Assembly (NCBI GenBank): GCA_963669455.1
Contig: OY770026.1
Coordinates: 992,001 to 1,056,000, forward strand
Reading direction: 5' to 3'
DNA from: JAWKWH01 sp963669455
GTDB taxonomy: Bacteria > Pseudomonadota > Alphaproteobacteria > Rhizobiales > Rhizobiaceae
Length of the DNA: 64,000 nt
Shown here: piece after piece, positions 1-9,782 of the stretch
Position numbering within the stretch: position 1 is the first letter of the stretch
How the letters are laid out: each line of letters opens with the position of its first letter
Translations under genes and position numbers: made by a program
Notes under the pieces: generated by a model
The model's database searches: none
Told to the model about the DNA's origin: nothing
Seen by the model: the letters and a program-made list of their open reading frames with translations, nothing else

Positions 1-1
1 A

Positions 2-700
2 GAGACGTTTGAACTGGTCACAATGACAGCGCTGCCGTCCAAGACAGCTAGACTCATAACTAAGATCAATGTCGCCAATGATCTACCGGTCGGCAAGACT
101 GATTTCGGTGTGGCGCCGGTTGACGTTGCTGTAAGCGATTTCGACTCGTCCCATGTGATAATTTTCAACCAAATTGTGGACGGTAAACCGGTTTCAGATT
201 TTGATCTCAATGCGGCTGCCAGCATTGCGCCAAACACGTCGAACCTGCCCAACGCCACCTGGGGCGGTGCGCTTGTAGCCAATCCTTCAATTTCGCAGAT
301 TAACAATACACCGACCAAGATTGATGATCTCGCGGTAGGTTACACAATATCCGCCAGGGTATCACCGCCCGACCACACGCCGCTGCCGATCAATATCGCC
401 AAACTGCAACAGGAAAACGAAGGCAAGGTGACCTTTGTCTGGCGTACGCCAACCGTTCCCACGAACGATAATTTTGATCAGTCCAAAGCGATGGCAACTT
501 TTCAGGAGACGCTGACAGCTGCTTCGGGCGAACGGGCTGATTTGCTGACCGCCCTGATGGCGCCCGGTCTGGCCTTGAAACTAGACAATGACGTCAATGT
601 CACCGCGCTTGCTGACTCTGCCGACAGCACACTGCTGAGTGCTCCCGTACTGAGTTACCTCGGGGAAGAAAAACAGAAAGGCAGCGGAGTGGCAGCATGA
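2..700 (+). CDS. C-terminal part of an unknown protein (cassette gene 1, 5'-truncated)
   Basis: I do not recognise this protein. The frame is open from base 2. An ATG at 23 exists but has no Shine-Dalgarno (SD) sequence upstream, so the gene probably starts before the window and this is its C-terminal ~230 residues. What is visible looks soluble: no membrane segment, a Pro/Asn/Thr-rich middle, and a C-terminal helical stretch ending LGEEKQKGSGVAA. Its stop overlaps the next ATG in an ATGA, so it is translationally coupled to gene 2 of a five-gene cassette. The alternative is a complete 225-residue protein starting at 23. Confidence 0.6.
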   Translation, partial: ETFELVTMTALPSKTARLITKINVANDLPVGKTDFGVAPVDVAVSDFDSSHVIIFNQIVDGKPVSDFDLNAAASIAPNTSNLPNATWGGALVANPSISQINNTPTKIDDLAVGYTISARVSPPDHTPLPINIAKLQQENEGKVTFVWRTPTVPTNDNFDQSKAMATFQETLTAASGERADLLTALMAPGLALKLDNDVNVTALADSADSTLLSAPVLSYLGEEKQKGSGVAA

Positions 701-2172
701 CGGAAATTACCGCTGATATCGAACCAACCAAGGGCAAAATTGTATTCGTCCAAAGCTATCGGCCTGCGCTGATGGACGGGCTTTATGAAGTGACGGTCTC
801 GCAAACGGTTAAGAACAATGACAGTTCTGCGCCGGTGGATCGCAAGTTTGACGAGACGTTCACAAATACCCGACGACTGCAAGTGCGTGGTGAGCGCTTT
901 TCACTGGACAGGACCGAGATCGAAAGCCAGTTCCCGCCGCCCGACAGCCAGGGTGAGTATTCCAATGTTCTGCCCCATATCGTGTTCAGCCGCCGTACGC
1001 TTCCCTGGGAACGCACAGTAGGGGGCGTCGGCAAGCCGACCTGGCTGGGGCTGCTGGTATTCGATGAGAGCGAACCTGTTCCGGTCGTGCAAACTGCCAT
1101 GGTGGGTGATTTGCAGCGAAACCCTTTTCCACGCAAGCAAGGTGGTGCAAACGAACCGAGCACGTTGCCACAGACGGCTGTTTCCTATCCGGATCTGAGC
1201 CTCGAACCGGGCGAGGTTCTTTGGGATGCCTGTAACGTCATTGACGTGCCGGTATCACTTTTCAATCAGATTGTGCCCGGGCAGGTGGACATGCCGTGGA
1301 TATCACACGCCCGGACCGTCACGCCTGATAGTCCCCAATTGATGGAGTTAGCGGATGGCGAAAGCGAAATAAAAAGCTCCGTTGTTGTTAGCAATCGTCT
1401 TCCTGATCCAAACACCGAATGTACGGTGCATCTGGTTTCGTTGGAAAACATGAATGCATTTCTGCCCACCGGCGAAGATTACACTCCCGCAAAAATCACG
1501 TTGCCCAACGGGCAAGCGGCACAGGAGGTCCGGTTGGTGTCTCTCAGCAGCTGGAGCTACCGCTCTGTAGACCCGCAGATGACTTTTTCAGGCATCCTGC
1601 TCAATCTCGACAAAAGCGATGGGCTGCGTGTGCTGACGGTCAACAACGATGCGGATAAGACATCTGAAGCCGCCAAATATGTTGCCAATGCGCTGGATAT
1701 GGGGTTCGTTCCGCTGAACCATCACACGCGGCAGGGCAGCAACACCGTATCTTGGTATCGCGGACCGCTCACACCTTTCATCGTGCCTCCGACAATATTT
1801 GTTCCCGACCCGGGAGGAAAAAGCCATGCGCCGCCAATCCTCACTGCAGATGAGGCTGTACGTTATGATCCCGAAACCGGGATGATGGATGTGTCATATG
1901 CCGCCGCGTGGCAAATCGGACGCATGCTGGCGCTGCAAGACAAAGATTTTTCGCAATCTCTGGCGCGTTGGAAACGGTCAAACACTATCGCGGTTGTAGA
2001 GGCCCTTGAGCGAGAAGTCTTAAGCGAGAAGCTCGCCGCCGCATTGGCAACGGATCCGGAGGTGATGAAAAGCGCAACTCCGACAAAAATGCACCGGATG
2101 GTCGTCGACCTGCTACGTGGGCCGATGCGGGCGATGCTCACTCAGGGCCAGGCAACAAGCGGGGAGGAATAG
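697..2172 (+). CDS. Conserved-looking hypothetical protein, 491 aa (cassette gene 2)
   Basis: Function unknown. The N-terminal half looks like beta-rich domains (a YRPALMDGLYEVTVSQ stretch near residues 21-36). The C-terminal third holds a helical segment VSYAAAWQIGRMLALQDKDF followed by charged helices. There is no signal peptide or membrane segment, so it is probably cytoplasmic or exported by a non-Sec route. It starts in an ATGA overlap with gene 1 and ends immediately before the ATG of gene 3 (preceding GGGGAGG). That implies one operon and probably a fixed stoichiometry. No catalytic motif was recognised. Confidence 0.75.
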   Translation: MTEITADIEPTKGKIVFVQSYRPALMDGLYEVTVSQTVKNNDSSAPVDRKFDETFTNTRRLQVRGERFSLDRTEIESQFPPPDSQGEYSNVLPHIVFSRRTLPWERTVGGVGKPTWLGLLVFDESEPVPVVQTAMVGDLQRNPFPRKQGGANEPSTLPQTAVSYPDLSLEPGEVLWDACNVIDVPVSLFNQIVPGQVDMPWISHARTVTPDSPQLMELADGESEIKSSVVVSNRLPDPNTECTVHLVSLENMNAFLPTGEDYTPAKITLPNGQAAQEVRLVSLSSWSYRSVDPQMTFSGILLNLDKSDGLRVLTVNNDADKTSEAAKYVANALDMGFVPLNHHTRQGSNTVSWYRGPLTPFIVPPTIFVPDPGGKSHAPPILTADEAVRYDPETGMMDVSYAAAWQIGRMLALQDKDFSQSLARWKRSNTIAVVEALEREVLSEKLAAALATDPEVMKSATPTKMHRMVVDLLRGPMRAMLTQGQATSGEE

Positions 2173-3024
2173 ATGAGCCGATTGGTCGAACGCGGGCAGC
2201 AACAGCAGTTGCTCGAAACTCGGATAGCGGACGCTACGTTTTTGCAATCTGTGACGTTGAACAATTCTCTGACCAGTTCAATTTCGAGCTGGCTGGATCG
2301 GCTGAAAGAACTTCACGGAGTGCCATTTAATTATCTAGTGCCCAACCCGCACTTGTTACCAGAAGAGTCAATCCGCTTTTTCAATGTCGATTTCAACTGG
2401 CTGTTTGCGCTCATGGAAGGCGCTTGCAGTATCGGGCAGGCGACCTCCTCAGAAAAAGCAATTCATGCGGCAACTGTGCACCGTCTGCGCGAGACAGCGG
2501 CGGCGCCAGACGCCGCCAGCGGTTTCATAATGCGTTCGCAAGTGGTTGCGGGCTGGCCCCGATTGGAGGTCGTGGCCTACGACGCAGGCAATGAAATTCT
2601 TGGTAACGTCATCCGTATGGACCGTATCACGGAATCCATTCTTCTTTTTCTGGTGGAAGGGCAGATTGATCACGTCATTATTAGAGAACCCGCTGTAGGG
2701 CTTCATTTTGGTATCGACATTAAGGGTGGAAAGCCACTCCGATATGTTACGGTCCCAAAAGACGCGCCCGCAGGCACGGTTCCGGGCGACCAGATCAAAG
2801 GCGCGAATGTTGCGCCAAAATACCGCGACGCGGTCCATCGCACAATCAAGATGAACGAGCTGGCGAATGATCTGTCACGGTCGCTTTATGAACGAAACGC
2901 AGACAACAGCGAAAACGGTGACAAACTGCCCTTTACCTCAGCGGAATTTGCTTTGCAGCTGGTGGAGGGAACGCAGGAGGTGACGTTTCTAAACCATCCA
3001 TCATCCGATGGGGATAAAACATGA
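2173..3024 (+). CDS. Hypothetical protein, 283 aa (cassette gene 3)
   Basis: Function unknown. It starts one base after the stop of gene 2 with a strong GGGGAGG ribosome site. The N-terminus is Gln-rich and helical. The centre contains SGFIMRSQVVAGWPRLEV followed by alternating strands (VIRMDRITESILLFLVEG), and the C-terminus has FTSAEFALQLVEGTQEVTF. This looks like a compact alpha/beta protein without export signals. It ends in an ATGA overlap with the 1240-residue gene 4. Position and coupling suggest it works with genes 2 and 4, but no activity can be assigned. Confidence 0.72.
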   Translation: MSRLVERGQQQQLLETRIADATFLQSVTLNNSLTSSISSWLDRLKELHGVPFNYLVPNPHLLPEESIRFFNVDFNWLFALMEGACSIGQATSSEKAIHAATVHRLRETAAAPDAASGFIMRSQVVAGWPRLEVVAYDAGNEILGNVIRMDRITESILLFLVEGQIDHVIIREPAVGLHFGIDIKGGKPLRYVTVPKDAPAGTVPGDQIKGANVAPKYRDAVHRTIKMNELANDLSRSLYERNADNSENGDKLPFTSAEFALQLVEGTQEVTFLNHPSSDGDKT

Positions 3025-6000
3025 TTCCGCTCTCAGATACGCTTGTTGTTCCAATGAAGATGATTGCCCTGTGCGTCGGGCAAACAGATGTGAACGGTTC
3101 CTCTAAAAATCCATACGGAACAAAAGACTTTGCGCGCCTCTCTCCGGATTTCACGTTGCTGCCTTATGCCGAAGACAACATTGCAAAGAACAAGGGCCCC
3201 TATCTCAGCACGCAATCCTTGCCCGCAACATTTCAGGATGCATCTGATCCGCTGGACGTCGGCATTCATCTTCACTGGATTTTGCCCGAGGCAATCGCCC
3301 ACGGCGCGCAGGGAGAAAACGCGGCGATTGCTTTTCCGTCTGCCCCAAACCGCTGGTTGATTGCCCGTATAGCAACCAATACAGCAGACCCTCAAAACCC
3401 GGCTACTGACGTCAAGGCATGGATACTCGAGAGTGATCGACTAACGACAAATCCCGATCCAAACTTGAAACAGAATGCTACCAGTCTGGCAATTCCGATA
3501 AAACCGCGACCAACAAAGCAGCCCAACAAGTCCTGGATGACATTGGGTCAGGTGTTTGACTTTGAGACCTGGGCTGAAGACGGCGCTGCCCAAAGAGCGC
3601 CATTGACGGCGGTGGGATATGGTGACGTCTCGTATGCGGCGACCTACCAGCTCTGCCCCAACGTGTTCGGGTTTTGGGATACGATGGAGGATTTGGACCC
3701 TAGCAAGTTTCCTCCCAACAGCACACGGGTTTCCTACATGGTGACGGGCTGGTACAGCGACGCTGACCAGGATCCGCTGGCCAGAATTGTTTATCCTAGC
3801 AAGGCCACCTATGAGGAAAAGCTGGCCGCCATCGAAGCAGCATACAAATGGCGTTTCGAAGGTGATTCAGCCAAAAATGTGCCCGGTCGTTCGACATACA
3901 ACGCTTTGATGACCAAAATTCCTTGGGATATCAAAACGCACTATATCAGCAAGAGAACAGCGACGCCTTCCGATCTGCAGGTAGCCGTCGGCAATACAAC
4001 ACCAGAAGCGCTGTCGGCCTTGCTGGCGCATCAAGAAGAGCTTCGCGATGTAAAGAATATTGAGTTGGCACTCAATGCACTTCAACTGGGGTTGCTTCAA
4101 CGCCTGCAACTTCCAAATGGCCTCCACGACATTGATCAGGCGATTCATCAGGCCGGGTTTTCCTCTACATCAAACGGCACTGTCTGGATAATCGAAACAG
4201 ACCCTGCTGGAGACAAGGAACTGCAATCCAATTCCCTTGCCAATGTGCCGGTTGATATTGGCGATGCACTCAATGATCTGAACACAAAGCAGGCCTCATT
4301 TGACAAAACGACGCTTGAAATCGACACCCTGCGATCGCGTATATTTTCCGACTGGTGTCGTTATGGGCAAATCGAGTACGCGGTCCTGCCGCCAGAAAAC
4401 ATTGTTATTTCGCCCAATGATGCAAGGGCATTCATAGAAGATGAAGTACAGGCGCTGAATGGGCTGCTTTCCCAGCAGAGCCAACAGCAAACATCTGTCA
4501 ATCAGTCAAAAGCCAGTCTTGAAAACAAGCTACCAAAAGGATTCTCCCTGACAAGCACCGATGGCCCGCGTTTTTGGAATCCAACGGACCCGGTGGTATT
4601 GTTCATGGGAGACTCGGTGAAATCGAACGATCTTTTTTCAGGCGACACTGGTCTGACGAAAGGCAAAGACAATGGGGTGCTTTGCAGGCTCGGTACCAAT
4701 TTGATCTCTGAAATGTCCGCGGGTGAATTCAGGATCAATGAGAAGGACCTGCCGCAGCTTCCCGCCAACAGCGCATTGAAAATTGAGGTCGTGCCGCTGC
4801 TTTTTGGTGAGGCATCATTTCTTGATCCCGTCCGCGCGCCCGTTTTGGCTGCAGCAATTGCGAAGCTGGGCGGGACCGACAATCCGGCCAGGAAGAATTT
4901 CGCCGAGTTCGTTTCGCAGATTAAGGCAGCCCAGGCAGCGTTGTTTGCGTCGAAGCATTCTGACAAGGTGTTGTTTTCAGACCTCGCTCCGTCAAAGCTG
5001 TCGTTCCAAATCTGGGCGCCGCCTTGGAACCCATTCATGATTCAATGGCAGATCGAGCACTACCCCAATACCCTGCCCGATTATCCCGCAGATTACGTAA
5101 CCCGGAATTACACTCTTGATGAGAATGAAATTGATCTGGTTTTTGAGGACTCGGTACCTGTCGATCCGTCAAATGCACGAACCTACGACGGCACCATCAT
5201 ATTGAATGACAACACCGTCGTAGACATCCGCGAGCAGGTAGCCACGTTTCTAAACAATTATCCGGACGACCCAATCGATGACGATCTCCGCGATCTGCTC
5301 AAGCACATGAACCTACCGGCGCAGGCCCAGGCACTGAGTGGTTTCAATGAACACCTGTTGATGCTGGCGCGAATTATTCAAATGGAAGTGTCAGACCCGC
5401 TGGGAATTTTGCAGGGGCAGTTTTTTTCCAACTTTACCAACGTGTTGGTGAGAAATGCTGTTGGTGAAAACAACACCGGCTCGCCGTTGCTTAGCAACTC
5501 ATTTTCACCATTGCGGTCTGGCGGATTCGAACTGACCCGCGTTCGGGTTATCGATACTTTCGGGCAGACCCTGGAAATCAAAAACCCTGAAGTGATCCGC
5601 GCCCAGAGTATGGTCCCTGCGAAGGAAACCCGGCCTCTGGTAAATCTTCCTGTCCGGGCAACCCAGCCCGTGCAGCTGAATTTCAATTGGGTGTCTGCGA
5701 ATGATGATGCAATCGAGATGAACAGCCACCCCGTGACAAGTCCTGTATTTGGCTGGGTGCTGTTTAACCATCTTGATCAATCACTGATGATTTACTCAAT
5801 GGCTGGATTCCCGCTTGGCTCTTTCAACCTGCTTGGTCCGTTTTGGCGCGGCGCACCTGGAAACAACGAAACATACAACCAACCAATCGAACACGTGTTT
5901 GCGGATCAGAATGTACATCTCAAGAATTTTGCACTTGGCTTTGCAAGTGCTGCTGATCCAAGAGCTTATCTTGAGAGTTTTCTGAAGACGATTGATCGAA

Positions 6001-6743
6001 GCCTGGCATTCGTTTCTCCTGGCGGGAGCCCCGCAGCCGACAGCCTGTCTGTACTGATCGGGCGTCCTCTAGCGCTTACCCGAACCGCCCTTAATCTCAC
6101 CGCGTATGGGTACCCGGCGATGGATCAGAGCAAGGCTGCCTTCAAGGCTGCAATTGATTCCGGTAAACCTGTTGATCGAGATACCGGCAACGCCGCGAAT
6201 ATTGAGTACCCGGTCAGGTTGGGTGAATTGTCAAAAACCTCGGACGGGCTTGTGGGCTATTATATCGACAACGGTGAAGAAGGCGCATATCAAACGTTTT
6301 ATTCTCCAGCTGCCGGCCCGCAGCCCGAACATGGCGTTGTCCGGCCGTCTTTTGACCAGATTACCCTGTCGACCGCTCAAAAAGAGCGGACATATATCTC
6401 CATTTTGCTGGATCCCAACGCTGCGATCCATGCAACGATGGGCATTGTGCCGATGAAGGAACTAAGAATTCCACCGTCCCTGATCGCTGATGACCTCGCT
6501 GAGATCGCCGTGACATTTTTGACGACACCGGTCATCAATGCGGGTGATGGTGCAATGCCCGTACCCCAGGAAAGCGGTTACAACTGGCAATGGGTTACCC
6601 AAACTGCGGGGGCACATGATTGGACATTTTCGCCAATTGATCAATCTACCGAGACTTCTCTGCAGCAGCAGATCGTGCAGGAGGGCTGGCTCATGCTTCA
6701 GCATCAGGCGTTGAGCACGCGGAAAACAAGGATGCAAAAATAG
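3021..6743 (+). CDS. Very large hypothetical protein, 1240 aa (cassette gene 4)
   Basis: Largest protein of the cassette and not recognised. The N-terminal ~200 residues carry a distinctive stretch (VGIHLHWILPEAIAHG, then FPSAPNRWLIARI) that reads like a conserved structural domain. Residues ~330-500 are rich in amphipathic helices (ALNALQLGLLQRLQL; LNDLNTKQASFDKTTLEID) and probably form coiled coil. The remainder is mixed alpha/beta with many Asn/Asp-Pro turns. There is no signal peptide, transmembrane segment or ATPase motif. The ATG overlaps the stop of gene 3 (ATGA). Size and coiled coils suggest a scaffold or surface protein; this is inference only. Confidence 0.78.
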   Translation: MIPLSDTLVVPMKMIALCVGQTDVNGSSKNPYGTKDFARLSPDFTLLPYAEDNIAKNKGPYLSTQSLPATFQDASDPLDVGIHLHWILPEAIAHGAQGENAAIAFPSAPNRWLIARIATNTADPQNPATDVKAWILESDRLTTNPDPNLKQNATSLAIPIKPRPTKQPNKSWMTLGQVFDFETWAEDGAAQRAPLTAVGYGDVSYAATYQLCPNVFGFWDTMEDLDPSKFPPNSTRVSYMVTGWYSDADQDPLARIVYPSKATYEEKLAAIEAAYKWRFEGDSAKNVPGRSTYNALMTKIPWDIKTHYISKRTATPSDLQVAVGNTTPEALSALLAHQEELRDVKNIELALNALQLGLLQRLQLPNGLHDIDQAIHQAGFSSTSNGTVWIIETDPAGDKELQSNSLANVPVDIGDALNDLNTKQASFDKTTLEIDTLRSRIFSDWCRYGQIEYAVLPPENIVISPNDARAFIEDEVQALNGLLSQQSQQQTSVNQSKASLENKLPKGFSLTSTDGPRFWNPTDPVVLFMGDSVKSNDLFSGDTGLTKGKDNGVLCRLGTNLISEMSAGEFRINEKDLPQLPANSALKIEVVPLLFGEASFLDPVRAPVLAAAIAKLGGTDNPARKNFAEFVSQIKAAQAALFASKHSDKVLFSDLAPSKLSFQIWAPPWNPFMIQWQIEHYPNTLPDYPADYVTRNYTLDENEIDLVFEDSVPVDPSNARTYDGTIILNDNTVVDIREQVATFLNNYPDDPIDDDLRDLLKHMNLPAQAQALSGFNEHLLMLARIIQMEVSDPLGILQGQFFSNFTNVLVRNAVGENNTGSPLLSNSFSPLRSGGFELTRVRVIDTFGQTLEIKNPEVIRAQSMVPAKETRPLVNLPVRATQPVQLNFNWVSANDDAIEMNSHPVTSPVFGWVLFNHLDQSLMIYSMAGFPLGSFNLLGPFWRGAPGNNETYNQPIEHVFADQNVHLKNFALGFASAADPRAYLESFLKTIDRSLAFVSPGGSPAADSLSVLIGRPLALTRTALNLTAYGYPAMDQSKAAFKAAIDSGKPVDRDTGNAANIEYPVRLGELSKTSDGLVGYYIDNGEEGAYQTFYSPAAGPQPEHGVVRPSFDQITLSTAQKERTYISILLDPNAAIHATMGIVPMKELRIPPSLIADDLAEIAVTFLTTPVINAGDGAMPVPQESGYNWQWVTQTAGAHDWTFSPIDQSTETSLQQQIVQEGWLMLQHQALSTRKTRMQK

Positions 6744-6755
6744 GGGGAGGCCACG

Positions 6756-8849
6756 ATGCCTAGCGCGTCCGTAGTATTTAAAATCGCCAACCCAACGGAT
6801 CAGGATAAACCTGTCATTTTCGTGTCCAACGATCCTGCGGTGAACCCGCTGAACTTCACAATAACATATAGTGGCGACGGGCCGGCAAAGTTCAAGGGCG
6901 GAATGCTGGTAGCGGAAAGCAAAATCACGCCACAGAGCCCTACCTCGTTTTATTTCACCGTCTCATCAGTACTAAGCCCGGACGAGTATGCCGCTATGAC
7001 GGTTAAACTTCCTGACGGCTGGCAGGCAAAAAATCTTGGATCATGGGTTGTCGCACCCGTTGACGACATTACCGTCAATCCGGGCGACAGCTTTCAGTTT
7101 GAACTTCGTAACATCACTGCTGACAATCAGCCCGGCCCGGGTTCTTTCAACATTGACAACTACAACGTTCCCGGGGTCGCGAACAACGGAACCCAGCTCA
7201 ATCTGTCTTTAGAATCACCGCCCGACAACCATAAGCGGCTGGCTGACTACATGCATATCTCGTTCGTAAACGGCGACACCGTTTATATCGATTTGGGTGA
7301 TGAAACCCTGCCGCCGAACACGCTAGTGCTTCGCCTGGACAATTATTCGCAGACACCACTGGTACCGTCCGACATGCATTGGCCAAACACGCCGGTTTTC
7401 TACCTCTCCTTTGTCACAGCAAGTGGCCCGCCGGGCTACGGTGCGTTAACGACCATCAATGATATGAAGGAAATATCGGTTTCACTTGCGGGCGACTATG
7501 GGACGAAATGGACCATTCAGGATCACACCCAACGTACACCTCCCTACTGGGCCATATATCCAAAAAGCCATGAAATACTGGGTACAGGCGCAAACGCGAT
7601 CGTTGAATTCAAGATTTCGGGGATCGTGACAAATTTCGCACCGTCGTCGACCAATTTATATTTACTGTCTTCATTCATTCCCGGTTTCGATGACGGTAGT
7701 CAGGCGCTTCCTATATCTAAAGTCAGCCCGGTGCAATTTGTGAAGCAATTGTGCGCTGATCCGTCGGTTGGGTCACACTATGGCGAGCCGATCAGCCTGT
7801 CATGGGAAACGGTGGCGGCAAGCTCGGTTTCTGTCGAGCCTCCGATCAACGGAAAATCACAAGTCGAACCATTCTCGACAGGTACGATAATTCATCCAGC
7901 ATCCGCAGTCAGTTATGTCATGACGGCACAAGGCCCGGGCGGGCCGGCGACAAGTTCAGTCAATGTAATTCCGATCCCCAGCAGCTGGGACAGCAAGCAG
8001 GTAAGCGGATTGTGGCACACACTGGGCAGGCCTGTGCTCGTACCTGATTTCAAAGATAACCTGTGGTTTTATGCCGGAGGCAAGGGCGATTTACACAGCG
8101 CTGTATTCAAATCCCCAGACGGTTTCAATTGGTCCTATGCAACCAACAAGGCTGCCTATTGCCCGCGTGGAGATGCTGCCGGTTGTGTCCACGGCTCGAG
8201 GCTTTGGTTGTTTGGCGGCGAGACGGATGCCGGACCGGTCAACGAAATCTGGAGTTCCAAAGACGGAGTGAGCTGGAAACAATCGGAGGCTTCCGGTCAT
8301 TGGGGCCCCAGATCGGGATTGGGCTGTGCCAGTTTTGCAGGCAAACTCTGGATTTTCGGCGGTATGGACGGTTCGGGGAAACTCCTAAACGACGTATGGA
8401 GCAGCCCGGATGGCGTGAATTGGGCCCAGGTCACTTCCTCGGCCACCTGGCCTGCACGTACAGGCATGGGCGTTGCCACATATGGCGGAGCCATCTGTAT
8501 AATAGCTGGTCAATCTGATGGCGGACCACTGGCAGATGGATGGCAGACTACCGACGGAGTAAACTGGAAGGGGTTTGGCGGCAACATCAATTGGCAACCG
8601 CGATCAGTTCCAAATGTTGGGATGGTTGGGGAAAATCTCTACGTTATTGGCGGGATAAATGCGCAAGGCCAGTCTCTTCCGGACAACAACATCTTCACCC
8701 CGCAGGGAAACTGGCAGCTGGGACTGGGTCCGGGTTGGCCCGAAAGCGCACTGAATATGTCATCGGCCAGTTTTTTAGGCGCGCTCTGGTTTGCCGGAGG
8801 CACGCTCGGCGGCGCCAGCAACTCCACGGTCTGGGGCTTTGGTCCGTAA
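6756..8849 (+). CDS. Multidomain protein with C-terminal six-repeat Kelch propeller, 697 aa (cassette gene 5)
   Basis: Preceded by GGGGGAGG 8 bases before the ATG and 12 bases after gene 4. Residues 1-~320 look like beta-sandwich domains. Residues ~330-415 look like an Ig-like domain. From ~417 to the end there are six Kelch-type repeats, each with a hydrophobic-x-GG core (LWFYAGG, LWLFGG, LWIFGG, ICIIAGG-like AGQSDGG, LYVIGG, LWFAGG) and a recurring SPDGVNW-type strand. Six such units would close a beta-propeller, usually a binding platform. No signal peptide is seen. It is the last gene of the cassette; a hairpin-bearing intergenic repeat follows. Confidence 0.8.
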   Translation: MPSASVVFKIANPTDQDKPVIFVSNDPAVNPLNFTITYSGDGPAKFKGGMLVAESKITPQSPTSFYFTVSSVLSPDEYAAMTVKLPDGWQAKNLGSWVVAPVDDITVNPGDSFQFELRNITADNQPGPGSFNIDNYNVPGVANNGTQLNLSLESPPDNHKRLADYMHISFVNGDTVYIDLGDETLPPNTLVLRLDNYSQTPLVPSDMHWPNTPVFYLSFVTASGPPGYGALTTINDMKEISVSLAGDYGTKWTIQDHTQRTPPYWAIYPKSHEILGTGANAIVEFKISGIVTNFAPSSTNLYLLSSFIPGFDDGSQALPISKVSPVQFVKQLCADPSVGSHYGEPISLSWETVAASSVSVEPPINGKSQVEPFSTGTIIHPASAVSYVMTAQGPGGPATSSVNVIPIPSSWDSKQVSGLWHTLGRPVLVPDFKDNLWFYAGGKGDLHSAVFKSPDGFNWSYATNKAAYCPRGDAAGCVHGSRLWLFGGETDAGPVNEIWSSKDGVSWKQSEASGHWGPRSGLGCASFAGKLWIFGGMDGSGKLLNDVWSSPDGVNWAQVTSSATWPARTGMGVATYGGAICIIAGQSDGGPLADGWQTTDGVNWKGFGGNINWQPRSVPNVGMVGENLYVIGGINAQGQSLPDNNIFTPQGNWQLGLGPGWPESALNMSSASFLGALWFAGGTLGGASNSTVWGFGP

Positions 8850-8855
8850 TATTCA

Positions 8856-8955
8856 CTAGAGCATTTTTCGCTCAAACGGAGTCATAGAAGCGAAAAATGC
8901 TTCAATAGTTCCATGCGGATACACGCGGTTCAAAGAAACCTGCAAAACGCCCCAG
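8856..8955 (-). repeat. Intergenic palindromic repeat, copy 1 (CTAG-ended)
   Basis: About 100 bp beginning CTAGAGC and ending near CCCCAG. It contains the perfect inverted pair GCATTTTTCGCT / AGCGAAAAATGC. Its reverse complement aligns along its length with the repeats at 25535-25641 and 22774-22880 (shared blocks: CGTTTTGCGGTT, ATTGAAGCATTTTTCGC). It lies between two convergent operons, where the hairpin could also terminate both. Confidence 0.75.
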
Positions 8956-8969
8956 GATATCTGAATGCA

Positions 8970-9782
8970 TTACCTGGGAAATGCCGGGGCATATCCTCCA
9001 TCGACGGTCAAGACCGTACCTGAGATCGCGCTGGCCCGCGCGCACAGGAGAAACGAAGCTGCATAGGCCATGTCATCTGTGGTGAGCGCGACCCCGAGCG
9101 CATTTCGGGCCTTGTAGTGGTCCGCCAGGGCATTCGCGTCGACGCCGTGTTTTGCTGCGCGGTTCTGGCGCAATGTCTCGCTCCAAAGGCTTGACCCCTC
9201 AATGACGACATCCGGGTGTATGATGTTCGAGCGAATACCATATGGACCTTCTTCGACAGCGACAGTTTTCGACAATTGCAGGAGAGCCGCTTTTGAAACC
9301 GAATAGGCAACAAGCCCGCGAACAACGTCAAATGCGTCTTTCGAGCCCACAAAGACAAAGGATGCATCGCGGTCAGATTGGCGAAAATGCGGGATCAGGG
9401 CCTTGGTCAGAAGAAAAGGGGCCATCAGGTTGATGTCCATCACGCGCCGGAAATCCGGTTCTGTCGTCTCGGCGATGGATTTTGAATTGACCACGCCTGC
9501 GGCGATGACGGCGCCATCGATCCGTCCGTAGGCTTCACGACCTTTTTTCAGGCAATTCTCACAGGTTTCGGCATCGGAGAGGTCGCCGACGACCGCAGCT
9601 GCGGACAAGGCTTCGGCAACGCCGTGCAGGTCGTCGGATATGTCGGCTAGTACAAGTTGCGCACCTTCAGCGGTGAGCAACTCGGCTGTGCGTCGCCCGA
9701 TACCCGAGGCGGCGCCGGTGACGACATAGACGCGACCCTTATGGTGGGAGGCCTTTGGAAACGCGCTGGCAGCAATGGTCAT
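8970..9782 (-). CDS. SDR-family NAD(P)-dependent oxidoreductase
   Basis: Classical short-chain dehydrogenase of about 270 residues. The N-terminal nucleotide-binding motif is TGAASGIG, the catalytic Tyr-x3-Lys is YSVSK, and the C-terminus has the usual VDGGY. It probably oxidises or reduces a hydroxy/keto group of a sugar-derived intermediate in the cytosol. The start is taken at 9782 because this ATG forms an ATGA overlap with the kinase stop; an upstream start at 9794 is less likely. It is the last gene of the leftward nine-gene catabolic operon. Substrate unknown. Confidence 0.88.
   Translation of the reverse strand: MTIAASAFPKASHHKGRVYVVTGAASGIGRRTAELLTAEGAQLVLADISDDLHGVAEALSAAAVVGDLSDAETCENCLKKGREAYGRIDGAVIAAGVVNSKSIAETTEPDFRRVMDINLMAPFLLTKALIPHFRQSDRDASFVFVGSKDAFDVVRGLVAYSVSKAALLQLSKTVAVEEGPYGIRSNIIHPDVVIEGSSLWSETLRQNRAAKHGVDANALADHYKARNALGVALTTDDMAYAASFLLCARASAISGTVLTVDGGYAPAFPR

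Noticed and set aside
8850..8969. Intergenic dyad as a simple Rho-independent terminator only
   Set aside because: The dyad is part of a repeat found at three other places, so it is better described as a mobile or palindromic repeat that may also terminate.
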